Of a stretch of 64,000 bases of DNA, positions 1 through 8,798 are shown one piece after another. Position numbers and translations under genes: made by a program. Origin of the DNA: Jatrophihabitans sp035642535 (GTDB taxonomy: Bacteria; Actinomycetota; Actinomycetes; Mycobacteriales; Jatrophihabitantaceae); contig DASQSE010000024.1 in assembly GCA_035642535.1 (NCBI GenBank), forward strand, positions 7,404 to 71,403, read 5' to 3'. A model generated the notes under the pieces. That model made no database searches. It had not been told where the DNA came from and was given only the letters and a program-made list of their open reading frames with translations. Numbering within the stretch: the stretch's first letter is position 1; every line of letters begins with the position of its first letter.

Positions 1-1847
1 GCGTCGCCGCACAGCTTGAGCCGGACCTCCTGGCCTTGGCGGCGCAGGATCGCGGTCGCCTCGAGGGCGACGTCGGTGCCCTTGCGCGGCGACAGCCTGC
101 CGACGAGCAGCAGCTGCCATGGGGGAGAGGTCCCCGACCGCGGTGGGGCAGGGCCGCGGTCCGGGACGCCATTGAGCACGACCTGCGTCGTGCGCGCCAG
201 TGGTGGTATTGCTTCGACGAGCAGGCGGCGAGCAGCCGCACTGTTCGTGATGACGCGGTGTGCGAGCAGCAATGGTGCCGCCAACGCAACCCGCATGGGC
301 CGGGCGAGCGTCTCCTCGGCCTCGTGCACGTGCACGAGCACCGGCCGCCGGGCGAGCCGCGCGGCAAGGATCCAAAGCGGGATCGTCAGCGTGTTGACGT
401 ACACGGCGCTCGGGTCGACGTCGCGGATCAGCCGCACCAAGCGGTGCAGATCGCGCGGCGTGCTCAGCGCGAGCCGCGCCAGGGCACGCGGTCGCAGCAG
501 TGCCTTGCGCAACACCGGGAACGGTGCGACACGCACCGTTGCGCCGTCGAGGTCACGGTCGCCGAGCAGCGGGCCGCCGTCGGGCACACACACGACGACC
601 TCAGTGGCGGCGCCACGCAGCGCCGCGACGGACTGCAGCATCTGCCGGTCGGAGCCGTACTCCTCGGTCGACGGGTGGGCGATCAGGATCCGCGGCGCCC
701 GCGCGGTGTGCGTCTGCCGACGCCCTGAGCAGCGCGGTGCAGGGCGCCGGGCCGGTGCCGCGAGATCGATGCAGAGCTTCTCGTACGCGACTGCGACCTC
801 GTCCCAGTCGAATCGGCCGGCCGCCGCCTCCTGCGCCTCGACACCGCGGGCCATCGTCTCGGCCGGTCGGGCCTCGGCGCGCTCCAACTCGCTCGTGACG
901 TCCTCGACGTTGCGCACGTACCTGCCGGCACCGCCCGCGACGTCCCAATTGAAGGTCACGTCATAGGCGATGACCGATGCGCCCGCGCCCATCGCCCGCA
1001 GCAACGACGGATTGGTCCCGCCCACGGAGTGCCCGTGCAGGTAGGTGAGTGCGTTCGCGTAGAGCTGGTCGAGCAGTTCCTGGTCCCATACCGAACCGAG
1101 GAACTTGACCCGGTCATCGGCGAGCTCGTGGATCCGGCGGGTGTATCCGTCCGCATAGGGTGCCGATCCGACGACAACGAGCGGCAACTCCGCCCCGCTG
1201 CGGCGATAGCCCGCGACGAGCAGGTCGACGTGATTCTCCGGCTCGAACCGGGCGACGATCAAGTGGTATTTCTTGGCGAACAGACCCAGATCGGCGATGC
1301 GTGCGTCCGACGGCTCGGTCACGATCGGCGCCCCGTAGCCGATCTGCACCGTGTCGGCGCCGAACTCCTCGCGGTAGTAATCCGCGATGCCCCGCGCGTC
1401 CGCGATGAGCGCGTCCGACCAACGCACGGCCATCGACTCGGCCAGCCGGTAGTAGCGCCGGCCGACGCCCTGCCACTTCTCGCGTCGCCACTCCAACCCG
1501 TCGACATGGGTGGCGACCGGGATGCGCCGGGCGCGCAGGAACGGCAGGAACGGCGCGTTGGCGGCGTTGAAGACGATCGCGGCATCGACGGGTCGCCGCA
1601 TCAGGTGCGCGACCGCGACGGCGGTGCTGCTGAGCGTCTCGAGTGTCTTGCGCCGGAGCGCCGGACACCACACCAGCTGCATGCCCAGGTACTCGGCAGG
1701 GCGCGCGGCGCCGTCTGCCGAGCGGTGGCAGTAGACCACGACTTCGTGCCCGCGCGCGGCGAGCCGGCTGCCGACCTCTTCGACGCAGGTCTCGAAGCCG
1801 CCGTAGCGCGCGGGAACTCCGCGAGTCCCGACCAGGGCGATGCGCAC
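1..1847 (-). CDS. Tandem two-domain glycosyltransferase (GT4-like), 3' end outside window
   Basis: The reading frame is open from a GTG at 1847 to the window edge, giving about 615 residues without a stop. The first half (about residues 1-375) starts with MRIALVGTRGVPARYGGFET, the glycine-rich donor-site motif of DUF1972/GT4 transferases, and carries a late GGTNPSLLRAMGAG motif. After a linker a second domain begins at ARAPRILIAHPSTEEYGSDR and reaches LLLVGRLSPRKGTDVALEA, the start of the GT4 nucleotide-sugar-binding half. It lies 54 bp downstream of the sugar-phosphate transferase on the same strand, so it probably adds sugars to the same lipid-linked glycan on the cytoplasmic face of the membrane. 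Donor and acceptor cannot be told. The fusion of two transferases in one chain is unusual. Confidence 0.85.
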   Translation of the reverse strand, partial: MRIALVGTRGVPARYGGFETCVEEVGSRLAARGHEVVVYCHRSADGAARPAEYLGMQLVWCPALRRKTLETLSSTAVAVAHLMRRPVDAAIVFNAANAPFLPFLRARRIPVATHVDGLEWRREKWQGVGRRYYRLAESMAVRWSDALIADARGIADYYREEFGADTVQIGYGAPIVTEPSDARIADLGLFAKKYHLIVARFEPENHVDLLVAGYRRSGAELPLVVVGSAPYADGYTRRIHELADDRVKFLGSVWDQELLDQLYANALTYLHGHSVGGTNPSLLRAMGAGASVIAYDVTFNWDVAGGAGRYVRNVEDVTSELERAEARPAETMARGVEAQEAAAGRFDWDEVAVAYEKLCIDLAAPARRPAPRCSGRRQTHTARAPRILIAHPSTEEYGSDRQMLQSVAALRGAATEVVVCVPDGGPLLGDRDLDGATVRVAPFPVLRKALLRPRALARLALSTPRDLHRLVRLIRDVDPSAVYVNTLTIPLWILAARLARRPVLVHVHEAEETLARPMRVALAAPLLLAHRVITNSAAARRLLVEAIPPLARTTQVVLNGVPDRGPAPPRSGTSPPWQLLLVGRLSPRKGTDVALEATAILRRQGQEVRLKLCGD

Positions 1848-1901
1848 CTACCCTCCTCTCGTGACGTGGCGATCGGCCCGGCGGCCGATCCCCAACGGCT
1901 G

Positions 1902-3347
1902 TCAGTAAGCGCCGTTGGCGCGGACGATCGCCTTGACGGTCTTCGCCAGCAGTGCAAGATCAAGTCCAAGTGACCAGTTCTCGACGTAGTGCAGATCGAG
2001 TCGCACCGACTCGGCCCAGGTGAGGTCGCTACGTCCACAGACCTGCCAGAGCCCGGTGATCCCCGGCTTGACGAGCAGCCGGCGTCGCACGTCATCGGGG
2101 TACTCGGCCACCTCGCGCGGCAGCGGCGGCCGCGGGCCGACCAGCGACATGTCGCCGGCCAGGACGTTGAACAACTGCGGAAGCTCGTCGACCGAATACC
2201 TGCGCAGCATTCGCCCGAGCCGGGTGATCCGCGGGTCCTCGGCGATCTTGAACAGCGGCCCGTCCTGCTCGTTCGCCTGCTCGAGCATCGGCAGCAGCGC
2301 CTCCGCGCCGTCGGCCATCGAGCGGAACTTGAGCATCGTGAAGCGTCGGCCACCCAATCCGACGCGCTCCTGGCGGAACAGGACGGGCCCGCGCGAGGTA
2401 AGGCGAACGGCCAGCGCGATGCCCAGCAGGACCGGTGAAAGCACGATGATCGCGAGCGTGGCTGCGACGCGGTCGAAGCCGTTCTTGACCAGCCGCTTCG
2501 GACCGGTGAACCGAGGTATCGAGACCTGCAGCAACGGCGTGCGCGCACTCCCGTCGAGGTGCAGGCGGGCGCGGGCAACCTCGGTCAGCCCGGTGTCCAC
2601 GAGCAGCTTCACCCCGGAGCCTTCGAGGTCCCACGCGAGGTGGCGCAAGGCACTCGACGACATCGCTCCCGGCAGGACGACGACCGCGTCCGCACCGCGG
2701 TCGGCCGCGGCTCTGGCGATGACCGGAGCTGCGAAGTTCCGGTAGCCGCCGATGACATGCACGCCCGTGCCCTCGTCGATACGCGCCTGCTCGGTGAACG
2801 CGTCGACGTTCGGTTCCTCGCCGACCACGATCACGCTCGACGACGCGTAGCCCGCCGGTCGGCGGCGTTTGTGATCGAGTCGGGCAACGGCGCGCGCCGG
2901 CACATCGACGGCGATCAGCACGAGCAGCGCCGCGAGTGCAACACCGGTGTCCGCGGTGCGGCCGAGCGCGTAGCCGCCGAGTGCGATCAGCGCAACGAGT
3001 TGGCAGAACGACGTGAAGACCCCTTGATAGCCGTCCCGCGCCCTTCGACCGACCGACACCGTGTACGCGCGGTTCGTCGCTACCAGCGCCGGCCACATGA
3101 CCGGTAATGCGAGCGCGACCAACAGTCCGTACAACGGCACGGTGGACATGCCGTGCATCGCCAGGACGACCGCTGCGGCCGCAGCAGCGGCGCAGGCGTC
3201 CACGATGATCAACGCATGGCGGTATCGGCGCACCCACGCAGCGCGCGGCGTCCGCTCCGCCCGAAGTCCGTGTCCGACGATCTCCAGGCGCGCGCGAGAC
3301 TCCACCCGCGACACGCTGCGAAGAACCGGCGATTCGGAGCTGAGCAT
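1902..3347 (-). CDS. Polyprenyl-phosphate sugar-1-phosphate transferase (WbaP/ExoY-type initiating enzyme)
   Basis: This 481-residue protein probably starts envelope or exopolysaccharide synthesis by moving a sugar-1-phosphate from UDP-sugar to undecaprenyl/decaprenyl phosphate. Several membrane segments lie within residues 40-140, followed by a nucleotide-binding-like middle region. The C-terminal bacterial sugar transferase domain begins near KNGFDRVAATLAI and contains RGPVLFRQERVG, FTMLKFRSM, GDMSLVGPRPPLP and KPGITGLWQVCGRS, all family hallmarks. The ATG at 3347 is preferred over an upstream in-frame start because GGGGGA lies 5 nt before it and the upstream stretch is low-complexity. It heads the operon that continues into the tandem glycosyltransferase. 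The specific sugar is unknown. Confidence 0.92.
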   Translation of the reverse strand: MLSSESPVLRSVSRVESRARLEIVGHGLRAERTPRAAWVRRYRHALIIVDACAAAAAAAVVLAMHGMSTVPLYGLLVALALPVMWPALVATNRAYTVSVGRRARDGYQGVFTSFCQLVALIALGGYALGRTADTGVALAALLVLIAVDVPARAVARLDHKRRRPAGYASSSVIVVGEEPNVDAFTEQARIDEGTGVHVIGGYRNFAAPVIARAAADRGADAVVVLPGAMSSSALRHLAWDLEGSGVKLLVDTGLTEVARARLHLDGSARTPLLQVSIPRFTGPKRLVKNGFDRVAATLAIIVLSPVLLGIALAVRLTSRGPVLFRQERVGLGGRRFTMLKFRSMADGAEALLPMLEQANEQDGPLFKIAEDPRITRLGRMLRRYSVDELPQLFNVLAGDMSLVGPRPPLPREVAEYPDDVRRRLLVKPGITGLWQVCGRSDLTWAESVRLDLHYVENWSLGLDLALLAKTVKAIVRANGAY

Positions 3348-3669
3348 TGTTGTCCCCCGTTGACGGACGCCCCCCGGCCGGTAGCGTCCAGCGCGCGCTT
3401 CCCCCGCGGCTGAACAGCCACCTCCCCCAACCGAGGCACTGCCCGTCGAGAACAAACGTAGCTCTTACATCGCCCCTCGGAGGCGCGTTCGGTCGGGCTC
3501 GGGACGTATGCCGATGCAGGTCATGACCAAGGTTGGGTGCCGCCTGTGCCAATCGTCTTCAGCAACCGACCGTTCGGTCTCTACCGATCGTCGGGCGGAC
3601 GCGCTACCTTCCGTGGAACAAGGTGGACGAAGATCGACAAGTGTGCTGCAGCGGGCAAGATCGACAAGA
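3348..3669. other. Intergenic region without a recognisable gene
   Basis: This 322-bp stretch separates the sugar-transferase start from the hydrolase stop. It should contain the promoter of the polysaccharide operon, but I see no convincing -35/-10 pair, hairpin or protein-like frame. Confidence 0.5.
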
Positions 3670-4413
3670 TCACCGCGTGCCGTTCGTCCCCGCAAGCAGG
3701 TCGGGCAGCGCCGCGCGAACGACCGCCCACGATTCGTGCGTCGGCTCGATGAGCGTGTAGTGATCGCCCGGCACCTCACGCAGCACCGCACGGCCGCCGG
3801 CGTGCGTAGCCGCAGCAACGTAACGCTCGCTCTGGTTGATCGGGACCGTGTCGTCGGCAGCGGCGTGGACGCACAGCACCGGGACGGGCAGCGGCGCGGC
3901 GCGGATCGGGTCCGCCGCCGCGTAGCGGTCGGGCTTCTCGTCCGGCGACCCGTCGAGGAAGTCGATCGTCGCGCCGTCGCCGAGCCGGTCGCGCACCGCG
4001 CCGTCGAGGTCGAGGACACCGGCCTGTGCGACCGCGCCGACGACCGGAATGCGTCCCCGGCGAGCGGCTGCCAAGACCGCGAGATGACCACCGGCCGAAT
4101 GCCCGACCGTGACGGTGCGCGACGCATCGACGTCGAGTTCGGCGAGGTGATCAATGGCGGCGGCGATGTCGTCGAAGGTCGCGGGCCAGCCGCCACCGTT
4201 GCCGACTCGGCGGTATTCGACGTTCCAACAGGCGAAGCCGTGCGCGACGAGGTCGGCGGCCAGTGCACGAGCGAGGTCCAGTGTGTAGCGCGCCCGCCAG
4301 AACCCGCCGTGGATGATCACGATCGTCCCGGCATGTGCAGCGCGAGCCGGGAGGGACAACTCGCCGAACTGCGACGGGTCGGGCCCGTAGGCGATGCGCC
4401 GTGCTTCAGACAC
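3670..4413 (-). CDS. Alpha/beta hydrolase, esterase-like
   Basis: This 247-residue cytoplasmic hydrolase belongs to the alpha/beta fold, esterase/lipase (HSL-like) group. Visible elements are the oxyanion-hole loop HGGFW near residue 40, the nucleophile elbow GHSAGG (Ser) near residue 120, the acid in HAAADDTVP and the catalytic His in PGDHYTLIEP near the C-terminus. The GTG at 4413 is chosen because it overlaps the preceding lipoprotein stop by 8 nt, implying translational coupling; an upstream in-frame start would run through the lipoprotein gene. There is no signal peptide. The substrate is not predictable, though the triad is complete. Confidence 0.88.
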   Translation of the reverse strand: MSEARRIAYGPDPSQFGELSLPARAAHAGTIVIIHGGFWRARYTLDLARALAADLVAHGFACWNVEYRRVGNGGGWPATFDDIAAAIDHLAELDVDASRTVTVGHSAGGHLAVLAAARRGRIPVVGAVAQAGVLDLDGAVRDRLGDGATIDFLDGSPDEKPDRYAAADPIRAAPLPVPVLCVHAAADDTVPINQSERYVAAATHAGGRAVLREVPGDHYTLIEPTHESWAVVRAALPDLLAGTNGTR

Positions 4414-5017
4414 GGCGCAGCACGCGCTTCGTGACAGCCGCGGTGCTGAACGTGCCGGTCGTGTCGACGGTTCGCACAACCACCTCGGTGCGGCCCACGC
4501 TCGTGGCGCATGCCCAGTCGTTGCCGTCGTCCCTCGGATAGAAGTCCGTCTGGAAGCACACGCCGACGTGCCGACCGAAGTTGACCCGTGCGGCGTTCTT
4601 GCCCTTGCGCGACAGCAGGATGAACGCATCGCGTGCCATTCGCGCCGTGGACAGGTGCCGAGTGACGATCTCGACGACCGGCTGGTGCGGGCCGGGGAGG
4701 TGTTCCGAGACGTGCAGCGGCGAGTTCTGCAATGCGTAGATCCGGCAGCCGACGGTCTGCCCGCGAGTCCGGAGGACCGTGAGGCGCCCGAGTCGCATGC
4801 CCATCGTGCTGCGCACGAACGTCGTCACCGCGAACGGGCAGCTGTGCGCCCGGACCTCGTGCAGACGGGGCTCGGGCGGGATCCCGGTGCCGCCCGGAGA
4901 GCCGGATGCGCTTGAGCCGGACGGTGCGAGTGTCGTCTGTGCCGGGTCGGGCCCGGAGGACGTGCAGGCGGCGAGCAGCGTCATGGCCGTCGCGACAGCC
5001 AGAATCCGGACACTCAC
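4406..5017 (-). CDS. Putative lipoprotein of unknown function
   Basis: A 203-residue protein begins VSVRILAVATAMTLLAAC, a lipoprotein signal peptide ending in a LAAC lipobox, then a Ser/Pro/Gly-rich linker. The mature part contains scattered Cys (HSCPF, GCRIY, GVCFQ, DWACA) that could form two disulfides. The GTG at 5017 is supported by TATCCT placed 7 nt before it (leaderless start) and by the signal peptide beginning there. It is divergent from era with only 19 bp between starts and overlaps the downstream hydrolase by 8 nt, so the two are probably co-transcribed. Function unknown; it resembles the other small lipoproteins of this window only in general design. Confidence 0.75.
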   Translation of the reverse strand: MSVRILAVATAMTLLAACTSSGPDPAQTTLAPSGSSASGSPGGTGIPPEPRLHEVRAHSCPFAVTTFVRSTMGMRLGRLTVLRTRGQTVGCRIYALQNSPLHVSEHLPGPHQPVVEIVTRHLSTARMARDAFILLSRKGKNAARVNFGRHVGVCFQTDFYPRDDGNDWACATSVGRTEVVVRTVDTTGTFSTAAVTKRVLRRV

Positions 5018-5024
5018 GGGTGCG

Positions 5025-5030
5025 AGGATA
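5025..5030 (-). promoter_or_regulatory. -10 box TATCCT, leaderless start of lipoprotein gene
   Basis: TATCCT on the minus strand is followed by 7 nt and then GTG at 5017, the spacing expected for a leaderless actinobacterial transcript. The same bases overlap the GAGGA ribosome-binding site of the divergent era gene, so the two signals share DNA. Confidence 0.5.
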
Positions 5031-5036
5031 GGACGC

Positions 5037-5918
5037 GTGAGCTTTAGGTCCGGCTTCTGCTGCTTCGTGGGCCGGCCGAACGCCGGCAAGTCGACGCTCA
5101 CCAATGCTCTCGTCGGCACGAAGATCGTCATCACCAGCGACAAGCCGCAGACCACCCGGCACGCGGTGCGCGGCATAGTGACCCGCGACGACGCGCAGCT
5201 CGTCATCGTCGACACGCCCGGCTTCCATCGGCCGCGGACGCTGCTGGGCGAGCGGCTCAACGACGTCGTCCGAACCACGATCGCCGACGTCGATGTGGTC
5301 GGCTTCTGCGTGCCGGCCGATCAGCGGATCGGACCCGGCGACCGCTTCATCGCCGGCGAGCTGGCCGGCATTAACGCTCCCGTCGTCGCCGTCGTCACCA
5401 AGACCGACATGGTCGCCAAGCAGCGAGTGGCCGAGCAGCTGCTCGCCGTGGCGAAGCTCGGCGAATTCGCTGACATCGTGCCCGTCTCGGCGGTGGCGAA
5501 CGCGCAGGTCGACATCCTGGCCGACGTGTTGGTCGGGCACCTGCCCGAAGGGCCACTGCTCTATCCCGACGACGTCACCACCGACGCCGACCTCGAGACG
5601 CGGATCGCCGAGCTCGTGCGCGAGGCCGCGCTCGACGGCGTGCGCGACGAGCTGCCGCACTCGATCGCGGTGACGGTGGACGAGATCCGGCGCCGCGAGT
5701 CCGGACTGCAAGAGGTGTTCGCCACCGTGCACCTCGAGCGGGACAGCCAGAAGGGCATCGTCATCGGGCCGCGCGGTGCCCGCCTCAAGCGCATCGGTAC
5801 GACGGCGCGGGCCGGCATCGAGGAACTGCTCGGCGAGCGGATCCACCTCGCGCTGCACGTCGCAGTGGAGCGCGAGTGGCAGCGCGACGCGAAGAAGCTC
5901 GACAGGCTGGGCTTCTGA
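5037..5918 (+). CDS. era: GTPase Era
   Basis: Era is an essential GTPase that binds 16S rRNA near its 3' end and assists 30S maturation. The 293-residue protein has the G1 P-loop GRPNAGKS near residue 11, the G2 region around KPQTTRHAVRG, G3 DTPGF, G4 TKTD and a G5-like VSAVA. The C-terminal KH domain carries IVIGPRGARLKRIG with its GxxG-type loop, and the chain ends in the usual KLDRLGF. Length fits the family. The GTG at 5037 has a GAGGA ribosome-binding site 8 nt upstream; longer frames would run back into the divergent lipoprotein gene. The MFS gene follows after 3 nt and recO after that, so all three are probably one transcript. Confidence 0.97.
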   Translation: MSFRSGFCCFVGRPNAGKSTLTNALVGTKIVITSDKPQTTRHAVRGIVTRDDAQLVIVDTPGFHRPRTLLGERLNDVVRTTIADVDVVGFCVPADQRIGPGDRFIAGELAGINAPVVAVVTKTDMVAKQRVAEQLLAVAKLGEFADIVPVSAVANAQVDILADVLVGHLPEGPLLYPDDVTTDADLETRIAELVREAALDGVRDELPHSIAVTVDEIRRRESGLQEVFATVHLERDSQKGIVIGPRGARLKRIGTTARAGIEELLGERIHLALHVAVEREWQRDAKKLDRLGF

Positions 5919-5921
5919 ACA

Positions 5922-7127
5922 ATGCTCGCCAATTACCGCGCGGTGTTCCGCACGCCGGGCACGGCCGCGTTCTGCGCCGCCGGGCTCGTCATGCGGCTGC
6001 CCATCTCGATGTACCCGCTCGCGATCGTGCTGATCGTCTCGGCGCGCACCGGGCACTACGGCTTCGCCGGCGTGCTCTCCGGGTGCTATGTGCTCGGCGG
6101 GGTGGGCAATCCGGTGCTCGCCCGGCTCGTCGACCGGTACGGCCAGCGGCCGATCGTGTTGCCGTCCACCGGCGTGCACCTGGCCGCCGACGCCACGCTG
6201 ATCGTGCTGTTCGAGACGCACGCCGCGCAGTGGACGCTGATCGTACCTGCGCTCGTCCTCGGCTTCTCCTATGTCTCCGTCGTCTCCATCATCCGGGCGC
6301 GCTGGTCGTACATGCTCTCCGGGCGACCGGAGCTGACGACGGCGTTCTCGCTCGAATCGGTGCTGGACGAGGTGGTGTTCATCGTCGGGCCGCTGGTGGC
6401 GACCGTCATCGCGACGCAGGTCAACGGGGTGCTCGTACTGGTCCTGTGTGGCGGCCTGGTCGGGCTCGGCGCAGTCTGGCTGGCCGCGCAGACGGCCACC
6501 GAGCCGCCGGTGCACCCGCGCGACGCGTCAGGCCAGCGCTCCGCGCTGCGGGTGCGCGGCATGCTGCTGATGACGGCGGTGGCCGTGGCGATGGGCGGCA
6601 TCTTCGCCGGCGCCGAGGTGTCGATGGTGGCCTTCTGCGGCCAGCACGGCTCGCGCGGGGCGAGCGGAGCCGTCCTCGCCTGCTTCGCCTTCGGCAGCGG
6701 CACGGCGGGTTTCCTCTACGGGACGCGGCACTGGCACACCGACGTCCTCACCCGCTTCCGCGTGCACGCGATCGTGTTCGGGTTGCTGACGCTGGTGTTC
6801 TTCGCGGCGCAGAGTGTGCCGGTGCTTGCGCTGCTGGCGTTCGTCGTCGGCTCCGGGATCGCCCCGACGATCATCACCGCGTTCGGGCTGATCGAACGCA
6901 CCGTCCCGGCCAGTTCGCTGACCGAGGGCATGGCGTGGCTGACCACCGGCCTCAATCTCGGCTACGGCGCGGCCGCCGCCTCCGTCGGGCGGCTGGCCGA
7001 CGCACACGGCGCGCGTGCCTCGTTCGCCGTCGCGGTCGGGGCTGGGTTGTTGATGGGGGCATTGGCACTCGTGCTGCACCAGCGGCTGCGCCGCCCCGCG
7101 TCGGAGCCGCTCGCAGTCGGCATCTAG
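5922..7127 (+). CDS. MFS transporter (12-TM type)
   Basis: This 401-residue integral membrane protein begins MLANYRAVFRTPGTAAFCAAG and has about 12 hydrophobic segments in two halves. The loop after the second segment (GNPVLARLVDRYGQRP) matches the conserved D-R-x-G motif of the major facilitator superfamily. The start lies 3 nt after the era stop with no obvious ribosome-binding site, so translation is probably coupled. Its place between era and recO suggests co-expression rather than a shared pathway. Substrate unknown; exporters of small drugs or metabolites are common in this group. Confidence 0.88.
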   Translation: MLANYRAVFRTPGTAAFCAAGLVMRLPISMYPLAIVLIVSARTGHYGFAGVLSGCYVLGGVGNPVLARLVDRYGQRPIVLPSTGVHLAADATLIVLFETHAAQWTLIVPALVLGFSYVSVVSIIRARWSYMLSGRPELTTAFSLESVLDEVVFIVGPLVATVIATQVNGVLVLVLCGGLVGLGAVWLAAQTATEPPVHPRDASGQRSALRVRGMLLMTAVAVAMGGIFAGAEVSMVAFCGQHGSRGASGAVLACFAFGSGTAGFLYGTRHWHTDVLTRFRVHAIVFGLLTLVFFAAQSVPVLALLAFVVGSGIAPTIITAFGLIERTVPASSLTEGMAWLTTGLNLGYGAAAASVGRLADAHGARASFAVAVGAGLLMGALALVLHQRLRRPASEPLAVGI

Positions 7128-7142
7128 TGCGACGATGCGTAG

Positions 7143-7904
7143 GTGCCGCTGTACCGCGACGACGCGGTCGTCCTCCGGGTTCACAAGCTCGGCGAGGCCG
7201 ACCGGATCGTCACCCTGCTGACCCGCAGGCACGGGCGGGTCCGGGCGGTCGGCAAGGGCGTGCGCCGGACCACGTCGCGCTTCGGCGCCCGCCTCGAACC
7301 GGGCTCGCACATCGACGTCCAGGTGTATTCCCGGCTGCCCGAGGGGCAGGCGGCGCCGGGCGGGCGGCGCGGGCTCGACGTGGTGCAGCAGACCGAGTCG
7401 CTCGACCCCTTCGGGGCACGGCTCGCCGGTGATTACGCACGCTGGACCGCTGCGTCGGCGATCTGCGAGACGGCGGAGCGACTCACCGAGGAGGGCGAGC
7501 CGGCGCTGCGCCTCTACCTGCTCGTGGTCGGCGCGCTGCGGGCGTTGGTGGCTCGCGAGCACGACGCCGGGCTGATCCTGGACGCCTTCCTCATTCGAGC
7601 GATGTCGAACGCCGGGTGGGAGCCGGCGCTGCGCGAATGCGCGAAGTGCTCACGCCCCGGCCCGCATGCCGCGTTCAACGTGGCGGCGGGCGGCGCGGTG
7701 TGCGAGGGCTGCCGGCCCGCGGGTTCGGCGTGGCCGCAGCCGGCGGTCATCGACCTGATGGCTGCGCTGCTCGGCGGCGACTGGACGGTGGCCGACGCCA
7801 GCCAGCCGGCGGTGCGGCGGGAGAGCAGCGGCCTCATCGCCGCCCACCTGCAATGGCACCTGGAGCGCGGCTTGCGCTCGCTGCCGCTGGTCGACCGCGC
7901 GTGA
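7143..7904 (+). CDS. recO: DNA repair protein RecO
   Basis: RecO anneals single-stranded DNA and helps load RecA in the RecFOR pathway of gap repair. The 253-residue product starts MPLYRDDAVVLRVHKLGEAD, the N-terminal OB-fold signature, and has the family zinc site in its C-terminal half: CAKC, then about 20 residues on, CEGC. Length is normal. It starts at GTG 15 nt after the MFS stop and is the last gene of the era transcript. It meets a convergent methyltransferase, with only 1 nt between the stop codons and no room for a hairpin. Confidence 0.95.
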   Translation: MPLYRDDAVVLRVHKLGEADRIVTLLTRRHGRVRAVGKGVRRTTSRFGARLEPGSHIDVQVYSRLPEGQAAPGGRRGLDVVQQTESLDPFGARLAGDYARWTAASAICETAERLTEEGEPALRLYLLVVGALRALVAREHDAGLILDAFLIRAMSNAGWEPALRECAKCSRPGPHAAFNVAAGGAVCEGCRPAGSAWPQPAVIDLMAALLGGDWTVADASQPAVRRESSGLIAAHLQWHLERGLRSLPLVDRA

Positions 7905-7905
7905 G

Positions 7906-8724
7906 TTACGGACGGGTGATCAGCCCGATCACGTAGGCGCTGCGCCGGCGTAGCGAGCCGTCGGAGGAAAGGTCGGCGTGCCGCAGCGCCAACTCGACGA
8001 ACTCGTCGCGGAATTGCGCGAACGCGTCGTCGTCGAGGACGCTGCGGATGTAGGTGACCATCGGAACGTTGTCCTCGGTGTCCCGCCACCAGGCGTCGAT
8101 CGAGGCATAGCGCTCCCCGACATCGACGTGTTCGCTCACGGTTACCGCGCAGCCGGCGAACCAACTCCGCACCGTCTCGACGTCGGTCCAGGCGAACGCG
8201 TCGACCGGATCGGGTGCCATGTCCGGCAGGAAGCGGGCGACGAGCGGCCGCGTCTCACCGTTGAACGAGTTGCTTGCGTGCATCGTGTACCCGATCAGCC
8301 CGCCGGGCCGCGTCACACGCATCGCCTCCCGAGCTGCGACCTCGGGCCGCGGCGCGAAGACCATACCGAAGCTGGACAGCAGCTGGGTGAAGCTGTGATC
8401 CGGGAACGGCAACTGCTCGGCGTCGGCCTCGGCCCAGGTGATGTCGAAGCCGGCCGCCGCGCTGCGTTCGCGGCCGAGCTGAACCTGCCGCGGGGTGAGG
8501 TCGGTCGCGGTGACCCGGGCGCCGCGCCGCGCCGCCACCACGGCGACGTTCCCGGTACCCGCCCCGACGTCGAGCACGACGTCGGCGGGCGACGGTGCGG
8601 CGGCCTCGACCAGCGAGATCGCGATCGGCTCCTGCCGCCGGGCCAGGAACGTCGGGTCCCCGGTGCTGTACACGGCGATCTGGCGTCGTTTGAAACCCTC
8701 CGCCGCCTCCGCGTCGATCCCCAT
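7906..8724 (-). CDS. Class I SAM-dependent methyltransferase
   Basis: A 272-residue enzyme of the UbiE/Methyltransf_11 type. Motif I VLDVGAGTGNVAVVAARRG lies near residue 50, the acidic motif ending ATDLTP follows, and a post-II motif DADAEQLPFPDHSF lies near residue 105, followed by VAAREAMRVTRPGG. These support SAM binding; the acceptor is unknown. The ATG at 8724 is supported by TAACCT exactly 6 nt before it (leaderless). It is divergent from uppS and convergent with recO, so it is probably a single-gene transcript. Confidence 0.9.
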   Translation of the reverse strand: MGIDAEAAEGFKRRQIAVYSTGDPTFLARRQEPIAISLVEAAAPSPADVVLDVGAGTGNVAVVAARRGARVTATDLTPRQVQLGRERSAAAGFDITWAEADAEQLPFPDHSFTQLLSSFGMVFAPRPEVAAREAMRVTRPGGLIGYTMHASNSFNGETRPLVARFLPDMAPDPVDAFAWTDVETVRSWFAGCAVTVSEHVDVGERYASIDAWWRDTEDNVPMVTYIRSVLDDDAFAQFRDEFVELALRHADLSSDGSLRRRSAYVIGLITRP

Positions 8725-8730
8725 CCGCAG

Positions 8731-8736
8731 AGGTTA
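8731..8736 (-). promoter_or_regulatory. -10 box TAACCT, leaderless start of methyltransferase
   Basis: TAACCT on the minus strand, 6-nt spacer CTGCGG, then ATG at 8724. Matches TAnnnT at leaderless distance. Confidence 0.5.
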
Positions 8737-8786
8737 CGGTGCGGCGCCGACTCGTTCGATCAACGTGCGGTTCAGTGTTCATTGGC

Positions 8787-8792
8787 TAACGT
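8787..8792 (+). promoter_or_regulatory. -10 box TAACGT, leaderless start of uppS
   Basis: TAACGT, 6-nt spacer GTCCGG, then ATG at 8799. No ribosome-binding site is present before the ATG, which fits a leaderless mRNA. Confidence 0.55.
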
Positions 8793-8798
8793 GTCCGG

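Noticed and set aside
4317..6515. A 732-codon minus-strand open frame
   Set aside because: It lies antisense to era and the MFS gene, is His/Arg/Asp-rich, and is a product of high GC with no family motif.
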